Shown in pieces: positions 36,099 to 46,500 of a DNA stretch of 64,000 nucleotides (its first letter is position 1; each line of letters starts with the position of its first letter). Under the pieces are notes generated by a model. The model saw only the letters and a list, made by a program, of their open reading frames with translations, was not told the DNA's origin and made no database searches. The stretch comes from Siphonodentalium dalli (taxonomy: Eukaryota > Mollusca > Scaphopoda > Gadilida > Siphonodentaliidae): assembly GCA_032622095.1 (NCBI GenBank), contig CP136064.1, positions 142,743,954-142,807,953 on the forward strand, read 5' to 3'. The position numbers and the translations under genes are program-made.

Positions 36099-39000
36099 AT
36101 AAAAACCGAAAACCGCACCCCTCTAGCACATACGGTTGCCACGGTAGGTGGCCAAAGTGGCAACCATAGTCGTTTTGGTATTTATGAACCGATTTTGACA
36201 AAATAAACGGTGCGGTAGGGTGGCCCACCCCAAAATTAGATATAAATACCCAAAAGCGCACCCTCTAGCCCATATGGTTATCACAGTAGGTGGCCAAAGT
36301 GGCAACCATAGCCGTTTAGGCATTTATGAACCGATTTTGACCAAATAAACGGTTGCCGTAGGGTGGCCCACCCCAAAATTAGATATAAAATCCGAAAACC
36401 GCACCCTCTAGCCCATACGCTTGTCACAGTAGGTGGCCAAAATGGCAACCATAGCCGTTTTGTTATTTATGAACCGATTTTGACCAAATAAACGGTGCGG
36501 TAGGGTGGCCCGCCCCAAAATTATATATAAAAACCCAAAACCGCACCACTCTAGCTTACACGGTTGCCACAGTAGGTGGCCAAATTGGCAACCATGGCCG
36601 TTTTGGTATTTATGAACCGATTTTGTCCAAATAAACGATGCGGGTAGGGTGGCCCACCCCAAAATTAGATATAAAATCCGAAAACCGCACCCTCTAGCCC
36701 ATACGCTTGTCACAGTAGGTGGCCAAAGTGGCAACCATAGCCGTTTAGGTATTAATGAACCGATTTTGACCAAATAAACGGAGCCGTATAGTAGCCCACC
36801 CCAAAATTAGATGAAAACCGAAAACCGCACCCCTCTAGTCCATACGGTTGCCACGATAGGTGGCCAAAGTGGCAACCTATGCCGTTTTGGTATTTATGAA
36901 CCGATTTTGAACAAATAAACGGTGCCGTAGGGTGGCCCACCCCAAAATAAGATTTAAAAAACGAAAACCGCACCCCTCTAGCCCATACGGTTGCCACGGT
37001 AGGTGGCCAAAGTGGCAACCGTAGCCGTTTTGGTATTTATGAACCGATTTTGACCACATAAACGGTGCCGTAGGGTGGCCCCACCGCAAAATTATATATA
37101 AAAACCGAAAACCGCACCCCTCTAGCCCATACGGTTGTCACAGTAGGTGGCCAAAGTGGCAACCATAGCCGTTTAGGTATTTATGAACCGATTTTGACCA
37201 AATAAACGGTGCCGTATGGTAGCCCACCCCAAAATTATATATAAAAACCGAAAACCGCACCCCTCTAGCCCATACGGTTGCCTCGGAAGGTTGCCAAAGT
37301 GGCAACCATAGCCGTTTTGGTATTTATGAACCGATTTTGTCCAAATAAACGGTGCGGTATGGTGGCCACCCCAAAATTAGATATACAATCTGAAAACCGC
37401 ACCCTCTAGCCCATACGCTTGTCACAGTAGGTGGCCAATGTGGCAACCAATGCCGTTTTGGTATTTATGAACCGATTTTGACCAAATAAACGGTGCCGTA
37501 GGGTGGCCCACCCCAAAATAAGATATAAAAACCGAAAACCGCACCCCTCTAGCACATACGGTTGCCACGGTAGGTGGCCAAAGTGGCAACCATAGTCGTT
37601 TTGGTATTTATGAACCGATTTTGACAAAATAAACGGTTGCGGTAGGGGTGGCCCACCCCAAAATTAGATATAAATACACAAAAGCGCACCCTCTAGCGCA
37701 TACGGTTATCACAGTAGGTGGCCAAAGTGGCAACCAAAGCCGTTTAGGCATTTATGAACCGATTTTGACCAAATAAACGGTGCCGTATGGTAGCCCACCC
37801 CAAAATTAGATTGAAAACCGAAAACCGCACCCCTCTAGTCCATACGGTTGCCACGGTAGGTGGCCAAATGGCAACCTATGCCGTTTTGGTATTTATGAAC
37901 CGATTTTGACCAAATAAACTGTGCCGTATGGTAGCCCACCCCAAAATTAGATATAAAAACCGAAAACCGCACCCCTCTAGCCCATACGGTTGCCACAGTA
38001 GGTGGCCAAAATGGCAACCATAGCCGTTTTGTTATTTATGAACCGATTTTGACCAAATAAACGGTGCGGTATGGTGGCCCGCCCCAAAATTATATATAAA
38101 AACCCAAAACCGCACCACTCTAGCTTACACGGTTGCCACAGTAGGTGGCCAAAGTGGCAACCATAGCCTTTTAGGTATTTATGAACCGATTGTGACCAAA
38201 TAAACGGTTGCCGTAGGGTGGCCCACACAAAACTAGATATAAAAACCGAAAAACGCACCCTCTAGCCCATACGGTTGCCACGGTAGGTGGCCAAAATGGC
38301 AACCATAGCCGTTTTGTTATTTATGAACCGATTTTGACCAAATAAACGGTGCCGTAGGGTGGCCCACCCCCAAAATTAGATATAAAATCCGAAAACCGCA
38401 CCCTCTAGCCCATACGCTTGTCACAGTAGGTGGCCAAAGTGGCAACCATAGCCGTTTAGGTATTAATGAACCGATTTTGACCAAATAAACGGTGCCGTAT
38501 GGTAGCCCACCCCAAAATTAGATATAATAACCGAAAACCGCACCCCTCTAGCCCATACGGTTGTCACAGTAGGTGGCCAAATTGGCAACCATAGTCGTTT
38601 TGGTATTTATGAACCGATTTTGACAAAATAAACGGTGCGGTAGGGTGGCCCACCCCAAAATTAGATATAAATACCCAAAAGCGCACCCTCTAGCCCATAT
38701 GGTTATCACAGTAGGTGGCCAAAGTGGCAACCATAGCCGTTTAGGCATTTATGAACCGATTTTGACCAAATAAACGGTGCCGTAGGGTGGCCCACCCCAA
38801 AAATTAGATATAAAATCCGAAAACCGCACCCTCTAGCCCATACGCTTGTCACAGTAGGTGGCCAAAATGGCAACCATAGCCGTTTTGTTATTTATGAACC
38901 GATTTTGACCAAATAAACGGTGCGGTAGGGTGGCCCGCCCCAAAATTATATATAAAAACCCAAAACCGCACCACTCTAGCTTACACGGTTGCCACAGTAG

Positions 39001-42000
39001 GTGGCCAAATTGGCAACCATGGCCGTTTTGGTATTTATGAACCGATTTTGTCCAAATAAACGATGCGGTAGGGTGGCCCACCCCAAAATTAGATATAAAA
39101 TCCGAAAACCGCACCCTCTAGCCCATACGCTTGTCACAGTAGGTGGCCAAAGTGGCAACCATAGCCGTTTAGGTATTAATGAACCGATTTTGACCAATAA
39201 ACGGAGCCGTATGGTAGCCCACCCCAAAATTAGATTGAAAACCGAAAACCGCACCCCTCTAGTCCATACGGTTGCCACGATAGGTGGCCAAAGTGGCAAC
39301 CTATGCCGTTTTGGTATTTATGAACCGATTTTTGAACAAATAAACGGTGCCGTAGGGTGGCCCACCCCAAAATAAGATTTAAAAAACGAAAACCGCACCC
39401 CTCTAGCCCATACGGTTGCCACGGTAGGTGGCCCAAAGTGGCAACCGTAGCCGTTTTGGTATTTATGAACCGATTTTGACCACATAAACGGTGCCGTAGG
39501 GTGGCCCACCCCAAAATTATATATAAAAACCGAAAACCGCACCCTCTAGCCCATACGGTTGTCACAGTAGGTGGCCAAAGTGGCAACCATAGCCGTTTAG
39601 GTATTTATGAACCGATTTTGACCAAATAAACGGTGCCGTATGGTAGCCCACCCCAAAATTATATATAAAAACCGAAAACCGCACCCCTCTAGCCCATACG
39701 GTTGCCTCGGAAGGTTGCCAAAGTGGCAACCATAGCCGTTTTGGTATTTATGAACCGATTTTGTCCAAATAAACGGTGCGGTATGGTGGCCACCCAAAAT
39801 TAGATATACAATCTGAAAACCGCACCCTCTAGCCCATACGCTTGTCACAGTAGGTGGCCAAAGTGGCAACCATAGTCGTTTAGGTATTAATGAACCGATT
39901 TTGACCAAATAAACGGTGCCGTATGGTAGCCCACCCCAAAATTAGATATGAAAACCGAAAACCGCACACCTCTAGTACATACGGTTGCCACGGTAGGTGG
40001 CCAATGTGGCAACCAATGCCGTTTTGGTATTTATGAACCGATTTTGACCAAATAAACGGTGCCGTAGGGTGGCCCACCCCAAAATAAGATATAAAAACCG
40101 AAAACCGCACCCCTCTAGCACATACGGTTGCCACGGTAGGTGGCCAAAGTGGCAACCATAGTCGTTTTGGTATTTATGAACCGATTTTGACAAAATAAAC
40201 GGTGCGGTAGGGTGGCCCACCCCAAAATTAGATATAAATACACAAAAGCGCACCTCTAGCGCATACGGTTATCACAGTAGGTGGCCAAAGTGGCAACCAT
40301 AGCCGTTTAGGCATTTATGAACCGATTTTGACCAAATAAACGGTGCCGTATGGTAGCCCACCCCAAAATTAGATTGAAAACCGAAAACCGCACCCCTCTA
40401 GTCCATACGGTTGCCACGGTAGGTGGCCAAATGGCAACCTATGCCGTTTTGGTATTTATGAACCGATTTTGACCAAATAAACTGTGCCGTATGGTAGCCC
40501 ACCCCAAAATTAGATATAAAAACCGAAAACCGCACCCCTCTAGCCCATACGGTTGCCACAGTAGGTGGCCAAAATGGCAACCATAGCCGTTTTGTTATTT
40601 ATGAACCGATTTTGACCAAATAAACGGTGCGGTATGGTGGCCCGCCCCAAAATTATATATAAAAACCCAAAACCGCACCACTCTAGCTTACACGGTTGCC
40701 ACAGTAGGTGGCCAAAGTGGCAACCATAGCCTTTTAGGTATTTATGAACCGATTGTGACCAAATAAACGGTGCCGTAGGGTGGCCCACACAAAACTAGAT
40801 ATAAAAACCGAAAAACGCACCCTCTAGCCCATACGGTTGCCACGGTAGGTGGCCAAAATGGCAACCATAGCCGTTTTGTTATTTATGAACCGATTTTGAC
40901 CAAATAAACGGTGCCGTAGGGTGGCCCACCCCAAAATTAGATATAAAATCCGAAAACCGCACCCTCTAGCCCATACGCTTGTCACAGTAGGTGGCCAAAG
41001 TGGCAACCATAGCCGTTTAGGTATTAATGAACCGATTTTGACCAAATAAACGGTGCCGTATGGTAGCCCACCCCAAAATTAGATATAATAACCGAAAACC
41101 GCACCCCTCTAGCCCATACGGTTGTCACAGTAGGTGGCCAAATTGGCAACCATAGCCGTTTTGGTATTTATGAACCGATTTTGTCCAAATAAACGATGCG
41201 GGTAGGGTGGCCCACCCCAAAATTAGATATAAAATCCGAAAACCGCACCCTCTAGCCCATACGCTTGTCACAGTAGGTGGCCAAAGTGCCAACCATAGCC
41301 GTTTAGGTATTAATGAACCGATTTTGACCAAATAAACGGTGCCGCGGTGCCGTATGGTAGCCCACCCCAAAATTAGATTGAAAACCGAAAACCGCACCCC
41401 TCTAGTCCATACGGTTGCCACGGTAGGTGGCCAAATGGCAACCTATGCCGTTTTGGTATTTATGAACCGATTTTGACCAAATAAACTGTGCCGTATGGTA
41501 GCCCACCCCAAAATTAGATATGAAAACCGAAAACCGCACACCTCTAGTCCATACGGTTGCCACGGTAGGTGGCCAATGTGGCAACCAATGCCGTTTTGGT
41601 ATTTATGAACCGATTTTGACCAAATAAACGGTGCCGTAGGGTGGCCCACCCCAAAATTAGATATAAAAACCGAAAATCGCACCCCTCTAGCCCATACGGT
41701 TGCCACAGTAGGTGGCCAAAATGGCAACCATAGCCGTTTTGTTATTTATGAACCGATTTTGACCAAATAAACGGTGCGGTATGGTGGCCTGCCCCCAAAA
41801 TTATATATAAAAACCCAAAACCGCACCACTCTAGCTTACACGGTTGCCACAGTAGGTGGCCAAAGTGGCAACCATAGCCTTTTAGGTATTTATGAACCGA
41901 TTGTGACAAAATAAACGGTGCCGTAGGGTGGCCCACACAAAACTAGATATAAAAACCGAAAAAACGCACCCTCTAGCCCATACGGTTGCCACGGTAGGTG

Positions 42001-43092
42001 GCCAAAATGGCAACCATAGCCGTTTTGTTATTTATGAACCGATTTTGACCAAACAAACGGTGCCGTAGGGTGGCCCACCCCAAAATTAGATAAAAAATCC
42101 GAAAACCGCACCCTCTAGCCCATACGCTTGTCACAGTAGGGTGGCCAAAGTGGCAACCATAGCCGTTTAGGTATTAATGAACCGATTTTGACCAAATAAA
42201 CGGTGCCGTATGGTAGCCCACCCCAAAATTAGATATAATAACCGAAAACCGCACCCCTCTAGCCCATACGGTTGTCACAGTAGGTGGCCAAATTGGCAAC
42301 CATAGCCGTTTTGGTATTTATGAACCGATTTTGTCCAAATAAACGATGCGGTAGGGTGGGCCCACCCCAAAATTAGATATAAAATCCGAAAACCGCACCC
42401 TCTAGCCCATACGCTTGTCACAGTAGGTGGCCAAAGTGGGCAACCATAGCCGTTTAGGTATTAATGAACCGATTTTGACCAAATAAACGGAGCCGTATGG
42501 TAGCCCACCCCAAAATTAGATTGAAAACCGAAAACCGCACCCCTCTAGTCCATACGGTTGCCACGATAGGTGGCCAAAGTGGCAACCGTAGCCGTTTTGG
42601 TATTTATGAACCGATTTTGACCACATAAACGGTGCCGTAGGGTGGCCCACCCCAAAATTATATATAAAAACCGAAAACCGCACCCCTCTAGCCCATACGG
42701 TTGTCACAGTAGGTGGCCAAAGTGGCAACCATAGCCGTTTAGGTATTTATGAACCGATTTTGACCAAATAAACGGTGCCGTATGGTAGCCCACCCCAAAA
42801 TTATATATAAAAACCGAAAACCGCACCCCTCTAGCCCATACGGTTGCATCGGAAGGTTGCCAAAGTGGCAAACCATAGCCGTTTTGGTATTTATGAACCG
42901 ATTTTGTCCAAATAAACGGTGCGGTATGGTGGCCACCCCCAAAATTAGATATATAATCTGAAAACCGCACCCTCTAGCCCATACGCTTGTCACAGTAGGT
43001 GGCAACCATAGTCGTTTAGGTATTAATGAACCGATTTTGACCAAATAAACGGTGCCGTATGGTAGCCCACCCCAAAATTAGATATGAAAACC
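36099..43092 (+). repeat. Satellite 1, right segment up to the assembly gap
   Basis: The array resumes in the same monomer that the element interrupted. A block around 37,835-38,258 recurs near 40,398-40,788 (shift about 2,563 bp), and part recurs again near 41,402. Irregularities are frequent: extra G in GCGGGTAGGG (36,640 and 41,205), an extra T in GGTTGCCGT (36,352 and 38,209), an 8-bp duplication CGGTGCCG at about 41,337-41,352, and a 9-bp loss where GTGGCCAAAGTGGC became GTGGC near 43,000. The array runs straight into the Ns, so it is truncated here by the assembly. Confidence 0.9.
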
Positions 43093-43192
43093 NNNNNNNN
43101 NNNNNNNNNNNNNNNNNNNNNNNNNNNNNNNNNNNNNNNNNNNNNNNNNNNNNNNNNNNNNNNNNNNNNNNNNNNNNNNNNNNNNNNNNNNN
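43093..43192. other. Assembly gap (100 N)
   Basis: Exactly 100 Ns, the conventional placeholder for a scaffold join of unknown size. Sequence to the left is satellite 1 and to the right is unrelated unique DNA. The physical distance between the two satellites, and even their adjacency, is therefore unproven. Confidence 0.98.
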
Positions 43193-43526
43193 GGCTCATC
43201 GGCTAGTAATATAAATAATCTGATAGCCTGAAAATAATGTATAACCCATTGGGAGCCCCTAGTGTAGTGAAGTGAATTATGGGTAATTTTAACAGGAGTG
43301 CGCATGCCTGTTCTGTTGGAGTAACCGCTATCTTTTATTTTCTGGTCATCAAGTCAAAATTGTATCGTATACACAATGTGTTTGTACCGATGGATGTATC
43401 GTGACTCGACTCGTTTTCGTGGTCATATAGGCCCTATATATAACCTATGATCACGAAAACGAGCAGAGTCGCGATATCTGATAGAATTTATATAATTTGT
43501 GGGTACCCGTTTGAAGGTTAAGACTG
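43193..43526. other. Unique sequence with a 30-bp-arm hairpin
   Basis: Arms at 43,398-43,427 and 43,446-43,475 pair with about four mismatches around an 18-bp loop. The core CTCGTTTTCGTG pairs with CACGAAAACGAG. No gene is recognised. Confidence 0.7.
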
Positions 43527-43827
43527 ACCCGATGAAAAATTCCCCCGTTCCTAGGAACGACAGACATAAGAATGTTTCACACAATGCGCGCCACTGGCGT
43601 GGTTGGTCAGAAACATGACATTTTTTTAATTTTTTTTGTTTAATTATTTTTTTAATATTAATTTAATTTGTTTTAAATTAAATATATTTTTTTTCTTAAT
43701 TTTTTAATTTTTTTTCTTTTTTTTTTCTTTTTAAATTTTTTTAATTTTAAATTGTTTTAATTAAATGTTTTGTTTCTGGCGGAAAAATTTACCCGATGAA
43801 ATCCCCCCTTCCTAGGAACGACAGACA
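43527..43827. repeat. Direct repeats of about 37 bp flanking a T-rich tract
   Basis: ACCCGATGAAAAATTCCCCC plus GTTCCTAGGAACGACAGACA (43,527-43,565) recurs as ACCCGATGAAATCCCCCC plus TTCCTAGGAACGACAGACA (43,791-43,827). Between them lies an extremely T-rich, low-complexity tract (about 43,619-43,771) of T runs broken by AA and C. The direct repeats could be ends of an inserted element or remnants of a tandem repeat. I cannot tell which. Confidence 0.75.
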
Positions 43828-43856
43828 ACGCATTCTTTGTTTTTTCTTTTTTTTAA

Positions 43857-44131
43857 CCTGCCCGTACCCGTCCTTTGTCGTGAAATCTCTCTGCATAATA
43901 TTTCGAGTGATAACATTGCATTGAATTGAAAACAAACACTTCCCGTCGTGAAATCTCTGTACGATAACATTGCATTGAATTGAAAACAAACGCTTCCCGT
44001 CGGGAAATCTCTCTGCATAATATTTCGAGTCTGCCGTACCCGTCCTAATGTCGTGAAATCTCTCTGCATAATATTTCGAGCGATAACATTGCATTGAATT
44101 GAAAACAAACGCTTCCCGTCGTGAAATCTCC
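43857..44131. repeat. Nested tandem repeat, about 173-bp period with 54-73-bp subunits
   Basis: The blocks CGTCGTGAAATCTCTCTGCA, TAATATTTCGAG, GATAACATTGCATTGAATTG and AAAACAAACGCTTCC occur in shifting combinations. A longer block starting TGCCCGTACCCGTCC (43,859) recurs as TGCCGTACCCGTCC (44,032). Open frames on the reverse strand here are products of the repetition, not a gene. Confidence 0.85.
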
Positions 44132-45249
44132 GTCATACAGATAAGTAGATAGCGAACACGACGCTCTTTATATAGACACTGCGGAAAACGAACGCTCTTT
44201 ATATATCAACGCTATTAACCCCGAAGTGCCGATTGCGGTGATTTTGATGATTGGGAAGGGAGAAACGGTGCTCTGAGCTTCTCCAAAACGCGATCACGGC
44301 AAAAAAACACAAATCTCACACAATGCATTCGCCCAGTCGACCACAGAATATCAAAATCTCCGAAACAACTTACACCACATGTGGCGTAATAAACACACAC
44401 ATAGCACAGGGTAACATATCAATTTTATGCAAATGAAAATAAATTGAATCATAGTTAAACTACCTAACTGACAACAGCTAAAAATGTTATTTATCAAGTA
44501 CTAAAATTTCTAATTTAATTTAAAAAAACAGAAAACAGAAAACAAGAAACATAAGAGAAGAAACACCAGAGAAATCAGTATGGATAATTTAAATTTGCCA
44601 CTTCCAGTAAGATAAGAGAAAAAGGAATTTTTGAATAGGTGAGGGTGTGTCTTTGACTACTGTGTCGGTTCAGTGGCTATGTGGTGATGGTGAGGCTAGC
44701 ACCAACTTATCGTGGTGTACCATGGACAGTAAGGTGATGTTATTCCCTTCGCCCTGGATGACACCGTTCGATCACGTACTACGACACCACAGTCGTAAGG
44801 CGACCCTCACCCTAGATATTCTGGGTTCGGAAAGGGATGCTTTAAAACAAAATTTGCCAGAATAATTTTCCTGTAGTAACAATATTATCAGACTATTTGT
44901 AGTTGTGTTGTTTACCTTATTTGATCATTAATAGTTAAAAGTTAAATGTTTAAAATGGGCTGGTTTGGGGTGTCTATGGGCTCTGGAATGCTTTCACTGG
45001 CTTCTTTGCCACCTACTACAATCCACGAACATGACATTTGGAACTTATTCCATATTCCTTATTTTTTTAAATGTCGCTTTCGACCGATTTGACGGCATGG
45101 GTGGGTGTCCAGTATCCAGAGACTCCCCAAACCCCCTGCTAGTATATCTGTATGTCAGAAGCATATCACAATACATATACATGTATATGCCACTACCGAC
45201 ACGCGCTGCAGCGGCATTCCGGACCATCCCAGGTCACAACCAAGGATTT
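44132..45249. other. Unique sequence, no supported gene
   Basis: Two short copies of ACGCTCTTTATATA occur near 44,161 and 44,191. A purine-rich tract lies at about 44,520-44,575. Open frames of 61-97 codons (44,215-44,400 reverse; 44,647-44,865 and 44,965-45,258 forward) show no recognisable domain, signal peptide or splice context. They could contain an exon of an unidentified gene, but nothing supports that. Confidence 0.5.
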
Positions 45250-45510
45250 GCAGGGTAATGTCATGGGGTAGGCACATTTGACCTCATATGACTTAAAGGG
45301 GGGGGGTAGTCATTTGTATGATACATAACTTGCGTTTATTATTAGCCCCGCAAATACGAGAGAAAAGTGGTACACAAAAGTAAAATTACGCGGGGAATGT
45401 CACGCCATAGGTTATGTTGACATCAAATAACTTAAAGAGGCACTAACCATTAGCAAATAAAGAGCGTTTATTATCAAATCAAAAGAAAGATGCAACTTTA
45501 TGCGGAGAGT
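45250..45510. repeat. Diverged direct dimer, about 140-bp period
   Basis: GCAGGGTAATGTCA with CATATGACTTAAAGG (45,250-45,300) is matched by GCGGGGAATGTCA with CAAATAACTTAAAGAGG (45,390-45,438). Both are followed by GCGTTTATTAT (45,334) or AGCGTTTATTAT (45,464). It is an old, decayed duplication. Confidence 0.65.
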
Positions 45511-45534
45511 CGTGCACTTGGTGCTGTTTACCCC

Positions 45535-45561
45535 AATAATAATAATAATAATAATAATAAT
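45535..45561. repeat. (AAT)n microsatellite
   Basis: Nine consecutive AAT units. Confidence 0.95.
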
Positions 45562-45660
45562 CCGACACTTCGTAAACTGACAATGACAAGAGGACACCGT
45601 GACCAGCAACCGTTCCTTTAATACCTAGAGTGGGGCAATTGCAATAAAATGAGGCAATCA

Positions 45661-46018
45661 GGGATCACGGAAACCTCGTTTAAACCAATACGACATACAT
45701 AACCCCACTTTAAGAGGCCATGCGTACTTTCCACTCCACCCTGAGCACTGATATTTGGCACCGTCATCGGCATGTACCCACTCTACAATAATCATGAGCC
45801 AAGCAGTTCAAACTCCTATAGTCTTGGTCATCACGGGTCAAGGAAACATATTTTAATCAATTATGACACCCCTGACCACACCTTGAGAGCCCGTGCGCAC
45901 TTCCCAAAGCGCTCTCCGGGTCGTTACTGACATTTGACAACATCGCACTTTACAATAATCACGAACTACGCAGTTCGAACTTCTATAGTTTGGGTAATAA
46001 CGGGTGACGGAAACCTAG
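45661..46018. repeat. Degenerate tandem repeat, about 167-bp period, abutting satellite 2
   Basis: Copy starts are ATCACGGAAACC (45,664), ATCACGGGTCAAGGAAAC (45,830) and ATAACGGGTGACGGAAACC (45,997), so the period is 166-167 bp. Shared words include TACAATAATCATGAGCCAAG and TACAATAATCACGAACTACG, and CAGTTCAAACTCCTATAG and CAGTTCGAACTTCTATAG. The third copy runs directly into the first satellite 2 monomer. The period is within 1-2 bp of satellite 2 (168), but I could not make a convincing base alignment to it. Confidence 0.7.
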
Positions 46019-46437
46019 TCTTCAGTATGAGATCAAATCATAACAACGTCCATCTGGACTCAGGAAGTGCAACTTTTTGTATCTCAGCGACCTATTGTAC
46101 ATACCAGAGGTCCAACGTTTAATGCCACGCCTCAGGACAATAAAGGGTTAATGCCAGAAATTATCGCCCGTACTTCTTCAGTAGGGTGGTCTGAATGAGA
46201 TCATATCATAACAATGTCCATCGGGACTCAGGAAGTGCAACTTTTCGTATGTCAGCGACCTATTGTACATAGCAGAGGTTCAACGTTTAATGCCACGCCT
46301 CAGGACAATAAAGGGTTAATGCCAGAAATTATCGCCCTTACTTCTTCAATAGGGTGGTCAGAATGAGATCATATCATAACAATGTCCATCGGGACTCAGG
46401 AAGTGCAACTTTTCGTATGTCATCGACCTATTGTACA

Positions 46438-46500
46438 AATAGTGTCTGTCATTTGCAGAATGAGGTCCCCAGAGGATGAATTTGGTGATGCTAGCCCGCT
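46438..46500. repeat. 63-bp extra module inside one satellite 2 monomer
   Basis: Between CTATTGTACA and TGGCAGAGG this monomer carries 63 additional bases, including GAGGTCCCCAGAGGATGAAT. A related monomer near 51,037 (same variant GTCATCGACC, then TGTACATGGCAGAGG) lacks them. The module is not seen elsewhere in the array. It is either a unique insertion or an ancestral segment lost from other copies. Confidence 0.8.

Larger units (their letters stand above)
34883..36102. mobile_element. Mobile element inserted in satellite 1 (insert 34,887-36,098; possible 4-bp ATAA target duplication)
   Basis: The monomer breaks after GATATAA and resumes at ATAAAAACCGAAAACCGC. An uninterrupted monomer of the same type (AAGATATAAAAACCG, followed by the AGCACATACGG variant, as near 22,380-22,425) shows that exactly 1,212 bp were gained. 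ATAA is either duplicated at both ends (34,883-34,886 and 36,099-36,102) or is part of the element. Near the left end there is a perfect hairpin, GCCGATC-AC-GATCGGC (34,893-34,908). The right half holds two tandem copies of a 150-bp core, then an ACGG microsatellite, then a terminal hairpin. No terminal inverted repeats and no coding capacity are seen. Tandem core plus ACGG-type microsatellite plus end hairpin resembles bivalve pearl elements and related Helentron-associated elements. That assignment is inference. Confidence 0.85.
3528..43092 (+). repeat. Satellite 1: 143-bp tandem repeat array
   Basis: About 268 head-to-tail monomers by length, all in one orientation, interrupted once (34,887-36,098). 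Reading from CCGATTTTGACCAAATAAAC, the unit runs through GGTGCCGTAGGGTGGCCCAC, CCCAAAATTAGATATAAAAA, CCGAAAACCGCACCCCTCTA and GCCCATACGGTTGCCACAGT. It then continues AGGTGGCCAAAGTGGCAACC, ATAGCCGTTTTGGTATTTAT and GAA, giving 143 bp; variants lacking one C are 142 bp. Each unit holds the dyad GGTTGCCAC/GTGGCAACC around a 14-bp loop, and GTGGCCCAC. The unit is not a multiple of three, and its reverse strand has few stops in any frame, so it yields long runs of spurious overlapping open frames. I see no CENP-B box. Edge monomers at 3.5 kb are diverged. The right end is cut by the assembly gap, so the true length is unknown. Confidence 0.97.

Noticed and set aside
35954-36169. Open frames with TDGRTDGRTD or RPSVRPSVR runs
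   Set aside because: They are translations of the ACGG microsatellite inside a mobile element and continue into satellite sequence.
3503-43044. Dozens of overlapping 60-204-codon open frames on both strands in satellite 1, looking like a repetitive protein family
   Set aside because: They repeat with the 143-bp DNA period, which shifts the frame at every monomer. They overlap each other in several frames and on both strands, and single-base indels break them freely.
43789-44136. 115-codon reverse open frame with repeated RNIMQRDF-like peptides
   Set aside because: The peptide repeats mirror the nested DNA tandem repeat at 43,857-44,131, and the frame ends in low-complexity lysine codons.
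44647-44865. 72-codon forward open frame in unique sequence between the satellites
   Set aside because: No recognisable domain and no supporting context. I cannot exclude an exon, but nothing supports one.
45970-45985. CAGTTCGAACTT, resembling a tRNA B box
   Set aside because: It lies in a tandem repeat whose sister copy reads CAGTTCAAACTCC. There is no A box or cloverleaf around it.
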